The position numbers and the translations under genes were made by a program. A stretch of DNA of 64,000 nucleotides, taken from the NCBI GenBank assembly GCA_943788835.1, contig CALSRU010000001.1, forward strand, positions 66,229 through 130,228, read 5' to 3'. Below, in pieces: positions 19,620 through 28,774 of this stretch. Each line of letters starts with the position of its first letter. The stretch's first letter is position 1. The notes beneath the pieces are model-generated. The model worked only from the letters and a program-made list of their open reading frames with translations. It ran no database searches and had not been told where the DNA came from. The stretch is from an uncultured Pseudomonadales bacterium. GTDB lineage: Bacteria; Pseudomonadota; Gammaproteobacteria; Pseudomonadales; UBA7434.

Positions 19620-21470
19620 TTACTGCCCTGCAGCCGCACCCTCTCGCCGCGGATCTGCCACACCTTGCCAGCCCAGCGATGTTTTATAGATGGCATGAAT
19701 GCCGCTAGTCTGCTCGCGCACATCCAGCTCGTGGCCCATATCACCTAACGTTTTCACTGTGTCCTTGCTAGCTGCGCTCTCAACACGAACCTTATTGCCC
19801 GCCTCAACCACATGGCTCGCAGCTACAGATTGGGGTAATGACTGACCGAGCACTAACACCTCATACAATACTCGAGCCACATAACTAATAATACTTCTCC
19901 CACCTGGTGAGCCCACCGCGAGAACAGGCTGATTCTGCGCATCAAATACAATCATTGGTGACATCGAACTTAGCGGGCGCTTACCACCTTGCACGCGGTT
20001 CGCTATTTTTTGACCACTTACATCCATCGGTGCAAAAGAAAAATCAGTCAGTTGATTATTTAAAATAAAACCGCCTGACATAAGTCGCGAGCCAAAAGCC
20101 GTTTCGATACTATTGGTCATGCTAACAATATTGCCCGTCGCGTCCATAATGGTCAGATGCGTGGTAGAGGGTAACTCTAGCGAAAGCCCCGTCATAAAAT
20201 CGTCAGTATCAACAGCAGATGGGCTGCCAGACGGCATTAATTCATTGCGTCGGGCTAAGTCAATCATGGATGCGCGTTGTGACAAATAATCAGTAGCAAG
20301 CAAACCCGCAACGGGCACGCCAACAAAATCCGGGTCGGCCACATATTTGTTTCTATCGGCAAACGCCAATCTCGACGCTTCAATAAAAGCGTGGGCAAGA
20401 ACTGCATCCCCAGCCACACCAGTGCCAACTAAGCTTGGATTGTGATGCGACTCAATTCCCAGAGACTCCAGCATGGCCAATATACTTAGCACGGTCGTCG
20501 CCCCCGAAGACGGTGGCCCCATGCCGCAAAAACGGTATGCAAAAATCAATTTACAAACTGGCGTACGCATGACTGACTGATACTGCGAAAAATCGCGGAC
20601 CGATAATTGTCCAGGATTGGAGTCATCAACAACCACAGCCACCATCGCGTCAACTATATCGCCGAAATAAAAAACTTTAGGCCCACCCGCGGCCAAAGCC
20701 TTTAATGAAAGGGCGTAGTCTTTATTTTTTAGCAAGCTACCTTGTAGCAAGCCCTGCCCATCAGGATAAAGATAGCGCGCTATTTGCGGCCGGGCCTGCA
20801 AGGCAGGCACTTTTTTTATAAGTGTACTGAGGCGTTCAGAAACAATAAAGCCATTTTCGGCAAGCTCAATAGCTTCATCAAATAGCAGCGGCCATTCCAT
20901 GACTCCATGGTTATTATGTGCACGGCCTAACATATGAACCATGCCGGGCACGCCGACACTGCGCCCGCCTATCAACGCCTCAACAAACCCCATCGGCTGC
21001 CCATCACCAGCGTTTAAAAACAAACTCTCATCAGCGCCTAGCGGAGCTGTTTCACGACCATCATAACTACTTAACTGTTGACTTTTAGCATCCCAAAACA
21101 ATAAAAATCCGCCTCCGCCTAAACCAGAAGACTGAGGCTCCACCAAACCCAGCACCATTTGTGCAGCAATGGCAGCATCAATCGCTGAACCGCCTTCGAC
21201 GAGTATTTTTGTGGCTGCAGCCGTTGCATAGGGATTAGCGGTGACTGCTAGGTAGTCTTGCGCTAACTTGACCTTCTGCGCCGATGCTGTGATTAAACTA
21301 GCAGGCTCAGGGGCGAGCTGTTCATTTACAAAAGTAAACTCGCTGGCCGTTTTCACCTGTGTTGCGTCTAACGAGCGACAACCACTCGCCAGCAAAAGCA
21401 ATAGAACTAGAGCACTCAGCGCACCTAAATAAGCACTGCTAGTTAGGCCTTTTAAGCACCAACTCCGCAC
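19620..21470 (-). CDS. ggt: Gamma-glutamyltransferase, probable lipoprotein
   Basis: This 616-residue Ntn-hydrolase cleaves the gamma-glutamyl bond of glutathione and transfers or hydrolyses it. The precursor is expected to self-cleave before Thr436 in LPSTTHLTIMD, yielding large and small subunits; the small subunit then shows the family stretch SGGFILNNQLTDFS. The N-terminus is hydrophobic and ends in LLLLASGC, a lipobox-like signal, so the enzyme may be lipid-anchored rather than soluble periplasmic. The start is GTG at 21470, two bases after the coaD stop, suggesting translational coupling. Confidence 0.94.
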   Translation of the reverse strand: MRSWCLKGLTSSAYLGALSALVLLLLLASGCRSLDATQVKTASEFTFVNEQLAPEPASLITASAQKVKLAQDYLAVTANPYATAAATKILVEGGSAIDAAIAAQMVLGLVEPQSSGLGGGGFLLFWDAKSQQLSSYDGRETAPLGADESLFLNAGDGQPMGFVEALIGGRSVGVPGMVHMLGRAHNNHGVMEWPLLFDEAIELAENGFIVSERLSTLIKKVPALQARPQIARYLYPDGQGLLQGSLLKNKDYALSLKALAAGGPKVFYFGDIVDAMVAVVVDDSNPGQLSVRDFSQYQSVMRTPVCKLIFAYRFCGMGPPSSGATTVLSILAMLESLGIESHHNPSLVGTGVAGDAVLAHAFIEASRLAFADRNKYVADPDFVGVPVAGLLATDYLSQRASMIDLARRNELMPSGSPSAVDTDDFMTGLSLELPSTTHLTIMDATGNIVSMTNSIETAFGSRLMSGGFILNNQLTDFSFAPMDVSGQKIANRVQGGKRPLSSMSPMIVFDAQNQPVLAVGSPGGRSIISYVARVLYEVLVLGQSLPQSVAASHVVEAGNKVRVESAASKDTVKTLGDMGHELDVREQTSGIHAIYKTSLGWQGVADPRREGAAAGQ

Positions 21471-21472
21471 GC

Positions 21473-22027
<555 letters not shown>

Positions 22028-22081
22028 CTAGCCGTGCGATAGTAAACCGATTTCGATAAAGCCTCAAGACTCCCTCATGGC

Positions 22082-22693
22082 CTAGCTGCCAGACTGCTCA
22101 GCAACAAACAAGAGATATTGAACATTTCCTGCTCGGCGCTGCTTAAGTAATTGCCAATGAGCCGGAATCGCAGGTAAATCGGCCTCGCCAGGCAGCTCAA
22201 TATAAATGCGGGCATCCACTGCCAGCATGCCGCTGTGTTCCAGCGCAACAACCACTTCAGGTAAGAAACTGCTCGCAAAGGGCGGATCTAGAAACACGAT
22301 GTTGAAGCGTGGTTCGCCATCAGCTAAGGGCTGGCTGGCTAACCAGCGCAGCGCATCCGCAGAACAAACACTCAACTCAGTAGCGCCTAGCCGACGGGCC
22401 TCTGACTGCATAATAGCCACTGCCTGTCGGTTGGTGTCAATTGCATACGCGGTGGCGGCACCACGAGAAAGCGCCTCGAAAGCCAACGCACCAGAGCCTG
22501 CAAATAAATCAAGGCAGTGTGCGCCCTTCATGTGAGGCGCTAACCAATTAAACAGGGTCTCTCTTACCCGCTCAGATGTTGGCCGAAGACCATTACCGTC
22601 AGCAAAATTAAGCTTAGAGCCACGCCAGACACCGGCGATCAGACGCAGTTGATTGATAACGGGCTTTTTACGCGGATTTTTTTTCGAGCTCAT
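22082..22693 (-). CDS. rsmD: 16S rRNA (guanine966-N2)-methyltransferase
   Basis: RsmD uses S-adenosylmethionine to methylate G966 of 16S rRNA. The 203-residue protein has RPTSERVRETLFNWL, the SAM-binding motif CLDLFAGSGALAFEALSRGA, and the catalytic FLDPPF. The N-terminal tail is lysine-rich. The ATG at 22693 is preferred over an in-frame TTG two codons upstream. It is divergent from ftsY across about 160 bp, the conserved arrangement. Confidence 0.96.
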   Translation of the reverse strand: MSSKKNPRKKPVINQLRLIAGVWRGSKLNFADGNGLRPTSERVRETLFNWLAPHMKGAHCLDLFAGSGALAFEALSRGAATAYAIDTNRQAVAIMQSEARRLGATELSVCSADALRWLASQPLADGEPRFNIVFLDPPFASSFLPEVVVALEHSGMLAVDARIYIELPGEADLPAIPAHWQLLKQRRAGNVQYLLFVAEQSGS

Positions 22694-22856
22694 AGCCAAC
22701 TAGCTTAAAGACTTTTTTTGGTCTGACAAGTTAATAGTATTTGCGCGCACAATGTTTGTCCGTCAGCGTATAATTTGCCAGCTGCCTGCCTGCGAACGCT
22801 CGAAAACATTCGAGCCCGCCGCGCGGCCTTTTAAATTTTTTAAATAAGTGAACAAC

Positions 22857-23966
22857 ATGTTGAGATTTATTAAGCGTCGCAAGTCGCAGTCCGTCGACCC
22901 CTCTTCCGATGCGGGCAATCACAAGCCGGCCACAGCTAGCGAGCCTGACGCAACTGCACAGCCCGTCATGGACGATGCTACAAGCGGCCTTAGCGCCACC
23001 AATATTAGCCAAGAAGAGCCAGCATCAGCAGAGCCTAATAGAAAGAGCTTTATTAAGCGGCTAGCCAGCAAAATCAGCAAAACCAGCAGTAATCTCGGCG
23101 ATGGGCTCGGACAAGTACTGCTGGGCAAGAAGGAAATCGATGATGAGCTACTTGAAGACATTGAAACACAGCTGCTCTTGGCTGACGTAGGCATCGATAC
23201 CACCCGCAAAATAATTGATGCTCTTACCACCGCTATCGAGCGAGATGCATTGACGGACTCACAGGCGCTTTACAAAAAGCTTAAAGCCGAGCTCAAAAAC
23301 ACACTGGGCGGCAGTGAAAATGACTTTGTTATTGATGCCAACCAGGCACCCTATGTCATATTGGTGGTGGGCGTTAATGGGGCTGGCAAAACAACGACTA
23401 TAGGCAAGCTGGCTAAGCGACTCCAAAATAATGCATTTCATGTGGCTTTAGCCGCTGGCGATACTTTCCGCGCCGCTGCCGTAGAGCAATTACAAGTATG
23501 GGGCGACCGCAATGATATCCCCGTTATTGCCCAGCACACGGGTGCAGATAGCGCCTCAGTAATATTTGATGGACTAGAAGCAAGCAAGGCGCGCGATATT
23601 GATGTACTGATCGCCGATACTGCCGGCCGACTGCACAACAAAGAAAATCTCATGGAAGAACTGAAAAAAATCGTTCGCGTTATGGGTAAAATCGATGCCT
23701 CTGCCCCGCATGAAGTTCTGCTGGTGCTCGATGCGACCACAGGCCAAAACGCAATTGCCCAAGCACAAAAATTTCAACAAGCCGTTGGGGTTACTGGCAT
23801 TGCCATAACCAAACTGGATGGCACCGCCAAAGGAGGTGTGGTTTTTGCAATCAAAGATCAACTCAAACTCCCCATCCGCTTTATCGGCGTGGGTGAAAAA
23901 ATTGAAGATCTGCGCCCGTTTGAGCCCGACGACTTTGTCGAAGCACTGTTTTCTGGTATTGATTAA
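22857..23966 (+). CDS. ftsY: Signal recognition particle receptor FtsY
   Basis: FtsY is the membrane-associated GTPase that docks SRP-ribosome complexes at the translocon. The 369-residue protein has a short charged N-terminal A domain (about 1-75), the helical N domain, and the SRP GTPase G domain. G1 is GVNGAGKTTTIGKLA, the IBD has AAGDTFRAAAVEQL, G3 is DTAGRL, and G4 is TKLDGTAKGG. The C-terminal RFIGVGEKIEDLRPFEPDDF is typical. An in-frame GTG at 22848 is an alternative start; neither has a strong Shine-Dalgarno. It is the first gene of ftsY-ftsE-ftsX. Confidence 0.97.
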   Translation: MLRFIKRRKSQSVDPSSDAGNHKPATASEPDATAQPVMDDATSGLSATNISQEEPASAEPNRKSFIKRLASKISKTSSNLGDGLGQVLLGKKEIDDELLEDIETQLLLADVGIDTTRKIIDALTTAIERDALTDSQALYKKLKAELKNTLGGSENDFVIDANQAPYVILVVGVNGAGKTTTIGKLAKRLQNNAFHVALAAGDTFRAAAVEQLQVWGDRNDIPVIAQHTGADSASVIFDGLEASKARDIDVLIADTAGRLHNKENLMEELKKIVRVMGKIDASAPHEVLLVLDATTGQNAIAQAQKFQQAVGVTGIAITKLDGTAKGGVVFAIKDQLKLPIRFIGVGEKIEDLRPFEPDDFVEALFSGID

Positions 23967-23968
23967 CC

Positions 23969-24685
23969 ATGATTGAATTCAAGTCAGTGAGCAAGGTTTA
24001 CCGCGGACAGCGGGCATTGGCGGACCTTAGCTTTTTGCTTGATCGCGGCGAGATGGCTTTTTTAACGGGGCATTCTGGCGCTGGTAAAAGCACCCTGCTC
24101 AAACTCATAATGCTGATAGAAAGGCCGAGCGCTGGCGAGGTTTTGATTGATGGCAAAACACTCACCAAGGTACGCGGCTCCAATATAGCCAGGCTAAGAC
24201 GCAACATTGGCTTCGTCTACCAAAGCCATCACCTATTATCCGATCGAAATGTCTTTGAGAATGTAGCGCTACCACTTATGGTGGCAGGCTTTCACCATCG
24301 CGATATTGCTCGGCGCGTTCGGGCTGCACTTGATAAAGTTGGCCTGCTAAGTAAAGAAAAACAAAGCCCGGCAACACTTTCGGGTGGCGAACAACAGCGA
24401 GTGGGCATTGCTCGGGCAGTCGTCAACAAGCCCCCTATTTTGTTGGCAGATGAACCAACCGGCAACCTTGACCCCCAACTCAGCGCCGAAATCATGCAGC
24501 TATTACACGATTTTAATAACGCCGGAGTAACGCTTCTCATCGCAACCCACGATTTAGCACTTATTGCGAAAATGCCTCACCGTTCGCTAATTTTGCGCCA
24601 AGGCCAATTAATTGGGGGCACCCACCTTAGCGATAACGTCGCCAGTGAGCGAGCCGCGCCTGTCGACTTGAGTGGTCACTTATAA
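23969..24685 (+). CDS. ftsE: Cell division ATP-binding protein FtsE
   Basis: FtsE is the ATPase of the FtsEX complex, which activates septal peptidoglycan hydrolases through periplasmic partners. The 238-residue ABC protein has Walker A GHSGAGKSTLL, the signature LSGGEQQRVGIARAV, and Walker B PILLADEPTGNLD with the family tail TLLIATHD. It begins two bases after ftsY and abuts ftsX, so the three genes are surely one operon. It is slightly longer than E. coli FtsE (222), with a polar C-terminal extension. Confidence 0.97.
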   Translation: MIEFKSVSKVYRGQRALADLSFLLDRGEMAFLTGHSGAGKSTLLKLIMLIERPSAGEVLIDGKTLTKVRGSNIARLRRNIGFVYQSHHLLSDRNVFENVALPLMVAGFHHRDIARRVRAALDKVGLLSKEKQSPATLSGGEQQRVGIARAVVNKPPILLADEPTGNLDPQLSAEIMQLLHDFNNAGVTLLIATHDLALIAKMPHRSLILRQGQLIGGTHLSDNVASERAAPVDLSGHL

Positions 24686-25690
24686 ATGCGTGACACGCCT
24701 CTCAAGCAAGGTGCAACCTCCCCCGCGCTCAGTTGGCGTGACCAACTGCGTGTTTGGCGGGATTCGCATCGACTTTTCGCAAAGCAAAGCTTCGACCGCC
24801 TGTGGGAAAAACCACTCGCGACATTGGTGACGTTGACGATGCTTGCCATCGCCATCGCACTCCCCACGCTGTTACATTTAGGGGTAAAAAATGTTTCCAG
24901 CTGGGTCAGTTATTCAGACAGCGGCTTAGAGATGACTGCCTACTTACACATGCCCACATCTCAGGTCCAAGCCAACACTGACTTTAATAGTGAGGGCCAG
25001 GCACTAGCGCTGCGTGTCGCGCAACTAAGTGGCGTTAAACAAGTTGAATTTATATCGGCTCAAGACGCACTCCTTCGGCTCGAGGTTATTGCCGGAGCTG
25101 GGAGCATCGATATTATCGACAGCCTCCCCGCCAACCCATTGCCGGCCGCCATCAGAGTGGTGGTTGGGCAAGGGCCAGAGCTGGCCTCCACAGCCAATGC
25201 TCTCGCCCAAAAAATAGAAGCATTACCCGAAGTCGAGTCTGTGCGCTTTAATCTTGAGTGGTTCCAAAAGGCGCAAGCCATTGTGCAACTGGTGCTAAGA
25301 ATCAATCTGGCCGCATCGGTGTTGCTGGGCATGGGCGTTGTGCTCGTCATCGGGAACACCGTGCGCGTGTCCATAGCTAGCCGGCGCGAAGAAATCTTGG
25401 TGGCCAAGTTAGTGGGCGCCACCAATGCTTATGCAAGAAGGCCCTTTTTATACTTAGGGGTCTGGCTGGGCGCAACAGGCGCAGCAATGGCATTGATCAT
25501 CTCGTTCGCATGTATGTATGCACTTACATACTACATGAAGCCTTTAGAAGCTGCTTACAGTACCAATATCAGCATACAGCACTTAAGCGCCAATACCGCA
25601 TTAGTCATTTTTTTGGCCAGCGCAAGCCTTGGCTGGGTAGGATCTTGGGTGATTTGCAGCAATCAAATCAGTAAACTTGAGCCCGAATAA
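24686..25690 (+). CDS. ftsX: Cell division membrane protein FtsX
   Basis: FtsX is the permease-like partner of FtsE. The 334-residue protein has a cytoplasmic N-terminus of about 45 residues, a first helix (ATLVTLTMLAIAIALPTLLH), a periplasmic domain (about 75-205) that recruits hydrolase activators, and three further helices. RREEILVAKLVGATNAYARRPFL before the last pair is the conserved FtsX segment. The ATG directly follows the ftsE stop codon, consistent with coupled translation. Confidence 0.95.
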   Translation: MRDTPLKQGATSPALSWRDQLRVWRDSHRLFAKQSFDRLWEKPLATLVTLTMLAIAIALPTLLHLGVKNVSSWVSYSDSGLEMTAYLHMPTSQVQANTDFNSEGQALALRVAQLSGVKQVEFISAQDALLRLEVIAGAGSIDIIDSLPANPLPAAIRVVVGQGPELASTANALAQKIEALPEVESVRFNLEWFQKAQAIVQLVLRINLAASVLLGMGVVLVIGNTVRVSIASRREEILVAKLVGATNAYARRPFLYLGVWLGATGAAMALIISFACMYALTYYMKPLEAAYSTNISIQHLSANTALVIFLASASLGWVGSWVICSNQISKLEPE

Positions 25691-25707
25691 CAGGCTAGCT
25701 CTTTTTT
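25679..25707 (+). terminator. Possible weak terminator after ftsX
   Basis: AGCC and GGCT arms flank the ftsX stop and are followed by AGCTC and a run of six T. The pairing is short and interrupted, so leaky read-through into rpoH is possible. Confidence 0.35.
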
Positions 25708-25825
25708 ATGGGATTTTTGACTCACTTTGGACCAGATAGCAACTTTTAAGCGCTTTTACCGGCAGTTGAATTTATTCCTAGATTGATATAGCCAACCGCT
25801 AAGACGGCAGTTCTAGAGCCCCGCA

Positions 25826-25854
25826 TTGAACTATTTCTGCATTAGCACTCTAAC
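25826..25854 (+). promoter_or_regulatory. Putative sigma70-type rpoH promoter
   Basis: TTGAAC (25826-25831) and TCTAAC (25849-25854) are separated by exactly 17 bp; each matches four of six consensus bases. The -10 box lies inside the CIRCE element, so a bound repressor would occlude RNA polymerase. The predicted leader is about 120 nt. Confidence 0.5.
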
Positions 25855-25868
25855 GCTGAGAGTGCTAA
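25842..25868. promoter_or_regulatory. CIRCE element (HrcA operator) upstream of rpoH
   Basis: The perfect inverted repeat TTAGCACTC, nine bases, GAGTGCTAA equals the CIRCE consensus with no mismatch, and the arms extend by one further complementary pair (A/T). HrcA binds CIRCE and represses chaperone genes at normal temperature; GroEL keeps HrcA active. Here it lies 114 bp before the rpoH start codon and overlaps a plausible -10 box. No chaperone gene is adjacent, so rpoH is the only sensible target. hrcA itself is not in the window. Confidence 0.93.
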
Positions 25869-25982
25869 TATTGCTGTAATGAGGCAGCGCATCCCATCCA
25901 ATCATTCCACCCGCGCTCCCAATGATTACCAATCGCCAACGCCGAGCAAATGCTCGGGCGCGAGAAGGAGGACAATGCCAAC

Positions 25983-26846
25983 ATGAATACACAACTACAA
26001 GCGATACCGGTGCTGACACCCGGAAGTAATATCAATGCCTATATGGCTTCGGTCAATAGTTTTGAAGTACTGAGCAAGGACCGCGAGCAAGAACTTGGCC
26101 GCCGACTAGTCGAGCAAGGTGACCTGGAAGCCGCGCGCGAGCTGATACTTTCACACCTTCGGTTCGTTGTCCGTGTGGCCAAATCTTACAATGGTTATGG
26201 GCTTGGTTTGGGCGATTTAATTCAGGAAGGCAACATCGGCTTGATGAAAGCAGTTAAGCGTTTCAACCCTGAAAAAGGTGTGCGGCTAGTATCATTTGCC
26301 GTGCACTGGATCAAAGCCGAAATCCATGAGTTTATATTGCGCAACTGGCGCATCGTTAAAATCGCCACAACCAAAGCGCAGCGCAAATTATTTTTCAATT
26401 TACGCAGCAAGAAAAAAGATTTAGCTTGGCTGAGCAACGAAGAGGCACAGGTCATAGCCGAAGATTTAGGAGTGGCAGTTTCAGACGTCCAGCAAATGGA
26501 AGGTCGGCTGTCATCCTATGATATGGGCTTCGATGCGCCGGCAGATGCCAGTGAAGAAAAAGCTGCCCAATCTCCTGCCTATTTTTTACAAGACCAGTCA
26601 GCCGACCCAGCATTAGCTACTGAAGATTCTCAGTGGGCACAACAGCAAGGCACTGAATTGCGACAGGCGCTACTTTCTTTAGATGATCGCAGCCGCCATA
26701 TTCTTCAAGCGCGCTGGCTCAATGAGTCTTCGAAAGTTACCTTGCATGATCTGGCTGCTGAATATAGTGTGTCCGCTGAGCGCATACGCCAGCTCGAAAA
26801 AGAAGCCATGAAAAAGCTCAAAGCGGCTATGCAGGCGTCCGCCTGA
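25983..26846 (+). CDS. rpoH: RNA polymerase heat-shock sigma factor sigma32
   Basis: Sigma32 directs RNA polymerase to heat-shock promoters. The 287-residue protein has region 2 with FVVRVAKSYNGYGLGLGDLI and EGNIGLMKAVKRF, the RpoH box QRKLFFNLR that distinguishes it from RpoD and RpoS, and region 4 with VSAERIRQLEKEAMKKLK. The ATG at 25983 is chosen over the open frame from 25950. AAGGAGG lies 11 bases upstream, with a tiny ATG-CCA-ACA-TGA reading frame in between whose stop overlaps the rpoH ATG. The ftsYEX-rpoH order is conserved. A CIRCE element controls it. Confidence 0.96.
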   Translation: MNTQLQAIPVLTPGSNINAYMASVNSFEVLSKDREQELGRRLVEQGDLEAARELILSHLRFVVRVAKSYNGYGLGLGDLIQEGNIGLMKAVKRFNPEKGVRLVSFAVHWIKAEIHEFILRNWRIVKIATTKAQRKLFFNLRSKKKDLAWLSNEEAQVIAEDLGVAVSDVQQMEGRLSSYDMGFDAPADASEEKAAQSPAYFLQDQSADPALATEDSQWAQQQGTELRQALLSLDDRSRHILQARWLNESSKVTLHDLAAEYSVSAERIRQLEKEAMKKLKAAMQASA

Positions 26847-26916
26847 GTCGGCCAGCAAATCAACAGCAATACAGTAAGCGGTGGTAAAGCCATTTTCGAT
26901 CGGTGATGACCCGCGC

Positions 26917-26922
26917 TATAAT
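26917..26922 (+). promoter_or_regulatory. Putative -10 box for the DUF423 gene
   Basis: A perfect TATAAT follows the rpoH end by about 70 bp and precedes the next start codon by about 145 bp. The -35 region is poor. The context CGCTATAAT is the same as at the rph -10. Confidence 0.35.
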
Positions 26923-27066
26923 ATGCAAGCAGAGCAGGGCGCTAATGGATAGTAAGTGCCGGCATTTAATGTTCTGCTGTTATCAACGACGATCGTGCTT
27001 ACAGACACTTTTGTAGTAACACCTCAACTTTATCGCCCAGCACCATCAACTATTGACCGGCTTACT

Positions 27067-27456
27067 ATGACCCACGTATTCCTTTTAATGGGCGCTATTT
27101 TTGGCATGCTCGCGGTAGCCTTCGGCGCTTTTGGTGCTCATGCATTAAAATCACGACTGACCGTCGAGCTCTTGAATAGCTATCAAACTGCTGTACAGTA
27201 CCAATTCTGGCATGCATTAGCGCTGCTGGCCGTTGGCCTGTTAGTACTTCAGCTCAATCCATCTCGGCTACTACAAAGTAGCGGCTGGTTATTTTTTCTA
27301 GGCACGCTAATGTTTAGCGGATCAATTTATCTGCTAACACTGACCAATATTCGCCACATTGGTGCTTTAAATATTGGCATACTGACTCCAATTGGCGGGC
27401 TGAGCCTAATGCTAGGTTGGTTGCTACTGATATTGGCCCTTTGGCGCAACCAATAA
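27067..27456 (+). CDS. DUF423 family membrane protein (YgdD-like)
   Basis: This small 129-residue inner-membrane protein has four predicted helices. The N-terminal part has FGMLAVAFGAFGAHALKSRL and the middle has YQTAVQYQFWHALALLAVGL, both hallmarks of DUF423. The function is unknown. The frame opens at a GTG at 26956, but the ATG at 27067 gives the standard family start. It is followed by trmB after 74 bp on the same strand. Confidence 0.88.
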   Translation: MTHVFLLMGAIFGMLAVAFGAFGAHALKSRLTVELLNSYQTAVQYQFWHALALLAVGLLVLQLNPSRLLQSSGWLFFLGTLMFSGSIYLLTLTNIRHIGALNIGILTPIGGLSLMLGWLLLILALWRNQ

Positions 27457-27530
27457 ATTTTTCATAGTCGTCAACCCATCATCGGTGCGCTGACAGGCCA
27501 TTCAACAAACCTTCCACGACCTAGCCACCA

Positions 27531-28259
27531 ATGTCTCAATCGCCCAAAGCTAACGCCGACAGCCACGCCCGCAACCGACCCATTCGTAGCTTTGTTATTC
27601 GCAGCGGCCGCATGACCGAGGCGCAACGCAAAGCACTCGACTCTCATATGCGTCGGTGGGCCCTGCCACAAGATCGGCAGCCAGAAAATTATGAAGAGGT
27701 GTTTGGCAACCTAAACCCTCTAACGCTAGAAATTGGTTTTGGCATGGGCGACTCACTCGCGACCATGGCGCTGGAAAGCCCCAATAAAAACTTTATCGGC
27801 GTTGAAGTGCATCAAGCAGGAGTAGGGCGCCTACTCGCATTAGCCGATGAATATCAGTTAAGCAATCTACGTGTATACTGTCACGATGCGGTTGAGGTTC
27901 TGAAACAAAACATTAGCCAACACAGTCTTGACCGCGTCAATATTTACTTTCCTGACCCTTGGCATAAAACCAAGCATCATAAACGCCGTTTGATTCAACC
28001 AGAATTTCTAACACTGCTGCACAGCCGCCTAAAAGACAAAGGCTTATTGCACATTGCTACCGACTGGGAGCCCTATGCCAAGCATGCCATGACGGTTATC
28101 AACAAACATGCAGGGTTCACTAACATTGCCGGCTCAAAAATTTACATGGATCCTGCTGAGCTAGGCAGGCCGGAAACAAAGTTTGAGCGTCGCGGCGTCA
28201 AGCTCGGCCATGGCGTATGGGACATGGCTTTTAAAACCTGCCATTACGCCGACAAATGA
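27531..28259 (+). CDS. trmB: tRNA (guanine46-N7)-methyltransferase
   Basis: TrmB methylates G46 in the variable loop of tRNAs using SAM. The 242-residue protein has the SAM-binding motif TLEIGFGMGDSLATMA, the conserved GVEVHQAGVGRLL, and the signature YFPDPWHKTKHHKRRL. The N-terminal 45 residues are a basic extension of the type seen in gammaproteobacteria. Length is normal. Confidence 0.96.
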   Translation: MSQSPKANADSHARNRPIRSFVIRSGRMTEAQRKALDSHMRRWALPQDRQPENYEEVFGNLNPLTLEIGFGMGDSLATMALESPNKNFIGVEVHQAGVGRLLALADEYQLSNLRVYCHDAVEVLKQNISQHSLDRVNIYFPDPWHKTKHHKRRLIQPEFLTLLHSRLKDKGLLHIATDWEPYAKHAMTVINKHAGFTNIAGSKIYMDPAELGRPETKFERRGVKLGHGVWDMAFKTCHYADK

Positions 28260-28347
28260 TCATCATGATTAAACTTGTGAAAAACCCTGCCTGCGTGTAA
28301 GGTTTGGCTTATTACTGACAATCGCAAGAATAATAAAGGGAGAGAAA

Positions 28348-28731
28348 ATGCAAACGAAACGCGTGCGTGATTTTATGGCCAAGCATTATGCGACAGTGAC
28401 ACCTGATCAATCGATTGCAACGGCCGTGCGTATTATCCTTGAATACCATCAATCAGCTGCGCCAGTAATAGACGAACAGCAACAACTTGTTGGCTTGCTT
28501 TCGGAGGCCGACTGCATGCGGTCAACGCTAGTTGAAGGCTACTTTAATGAGGGCGTAACGCTAGTGCGCGAACAAATGAGCGTCGACCTAGAATCGGTTT
28601 CACCCGACCTAGAACTCAGCGCGGTATCAGAAAAGTTTTTACAAAATAACCGCCGCTTAATGCCTGTAGTAGAAGCCGGCACGCTGGTGGGTATTTTATC
28701 AAGACAAGATATATTAAAAGCCCTGATATAG
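28348..28731 (+). CDS. Two-CBS-domain protein
   Basis: This 127-residue protein is made of two CBS domains (about residues 8-60 and 72-127), which commonly bind adenosine nucleotides and act as regulatory modules. The first starts VRDFMAKHYATVTPDQSI, and the second ends NRRLMPVVEAGTLVGILSRQ. No catalytic domain is attached. AAAGGGAGAG gives a good ribosome site. Its partner is unknown; similar stand-alone CBS proteins occur in this neighbourhood in related bacteria. Confidence 0.85.
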   Translation: MQTKRVRDFMAKHYATVTPDQSIATAVRIILEYHQSAAPVIDEQQQLVGLLSEADCMRSTLVEGYFNEGVTLVREQMSVDLESVSPDLELSAVSEKFLQNNRRLMPVVEAGTLVGILSRQDILKALI

Positions 28732-28774
28732 CGCGCTTCATAGACCTCGCTCTTATCATGCCAGCCAGTTCAAG

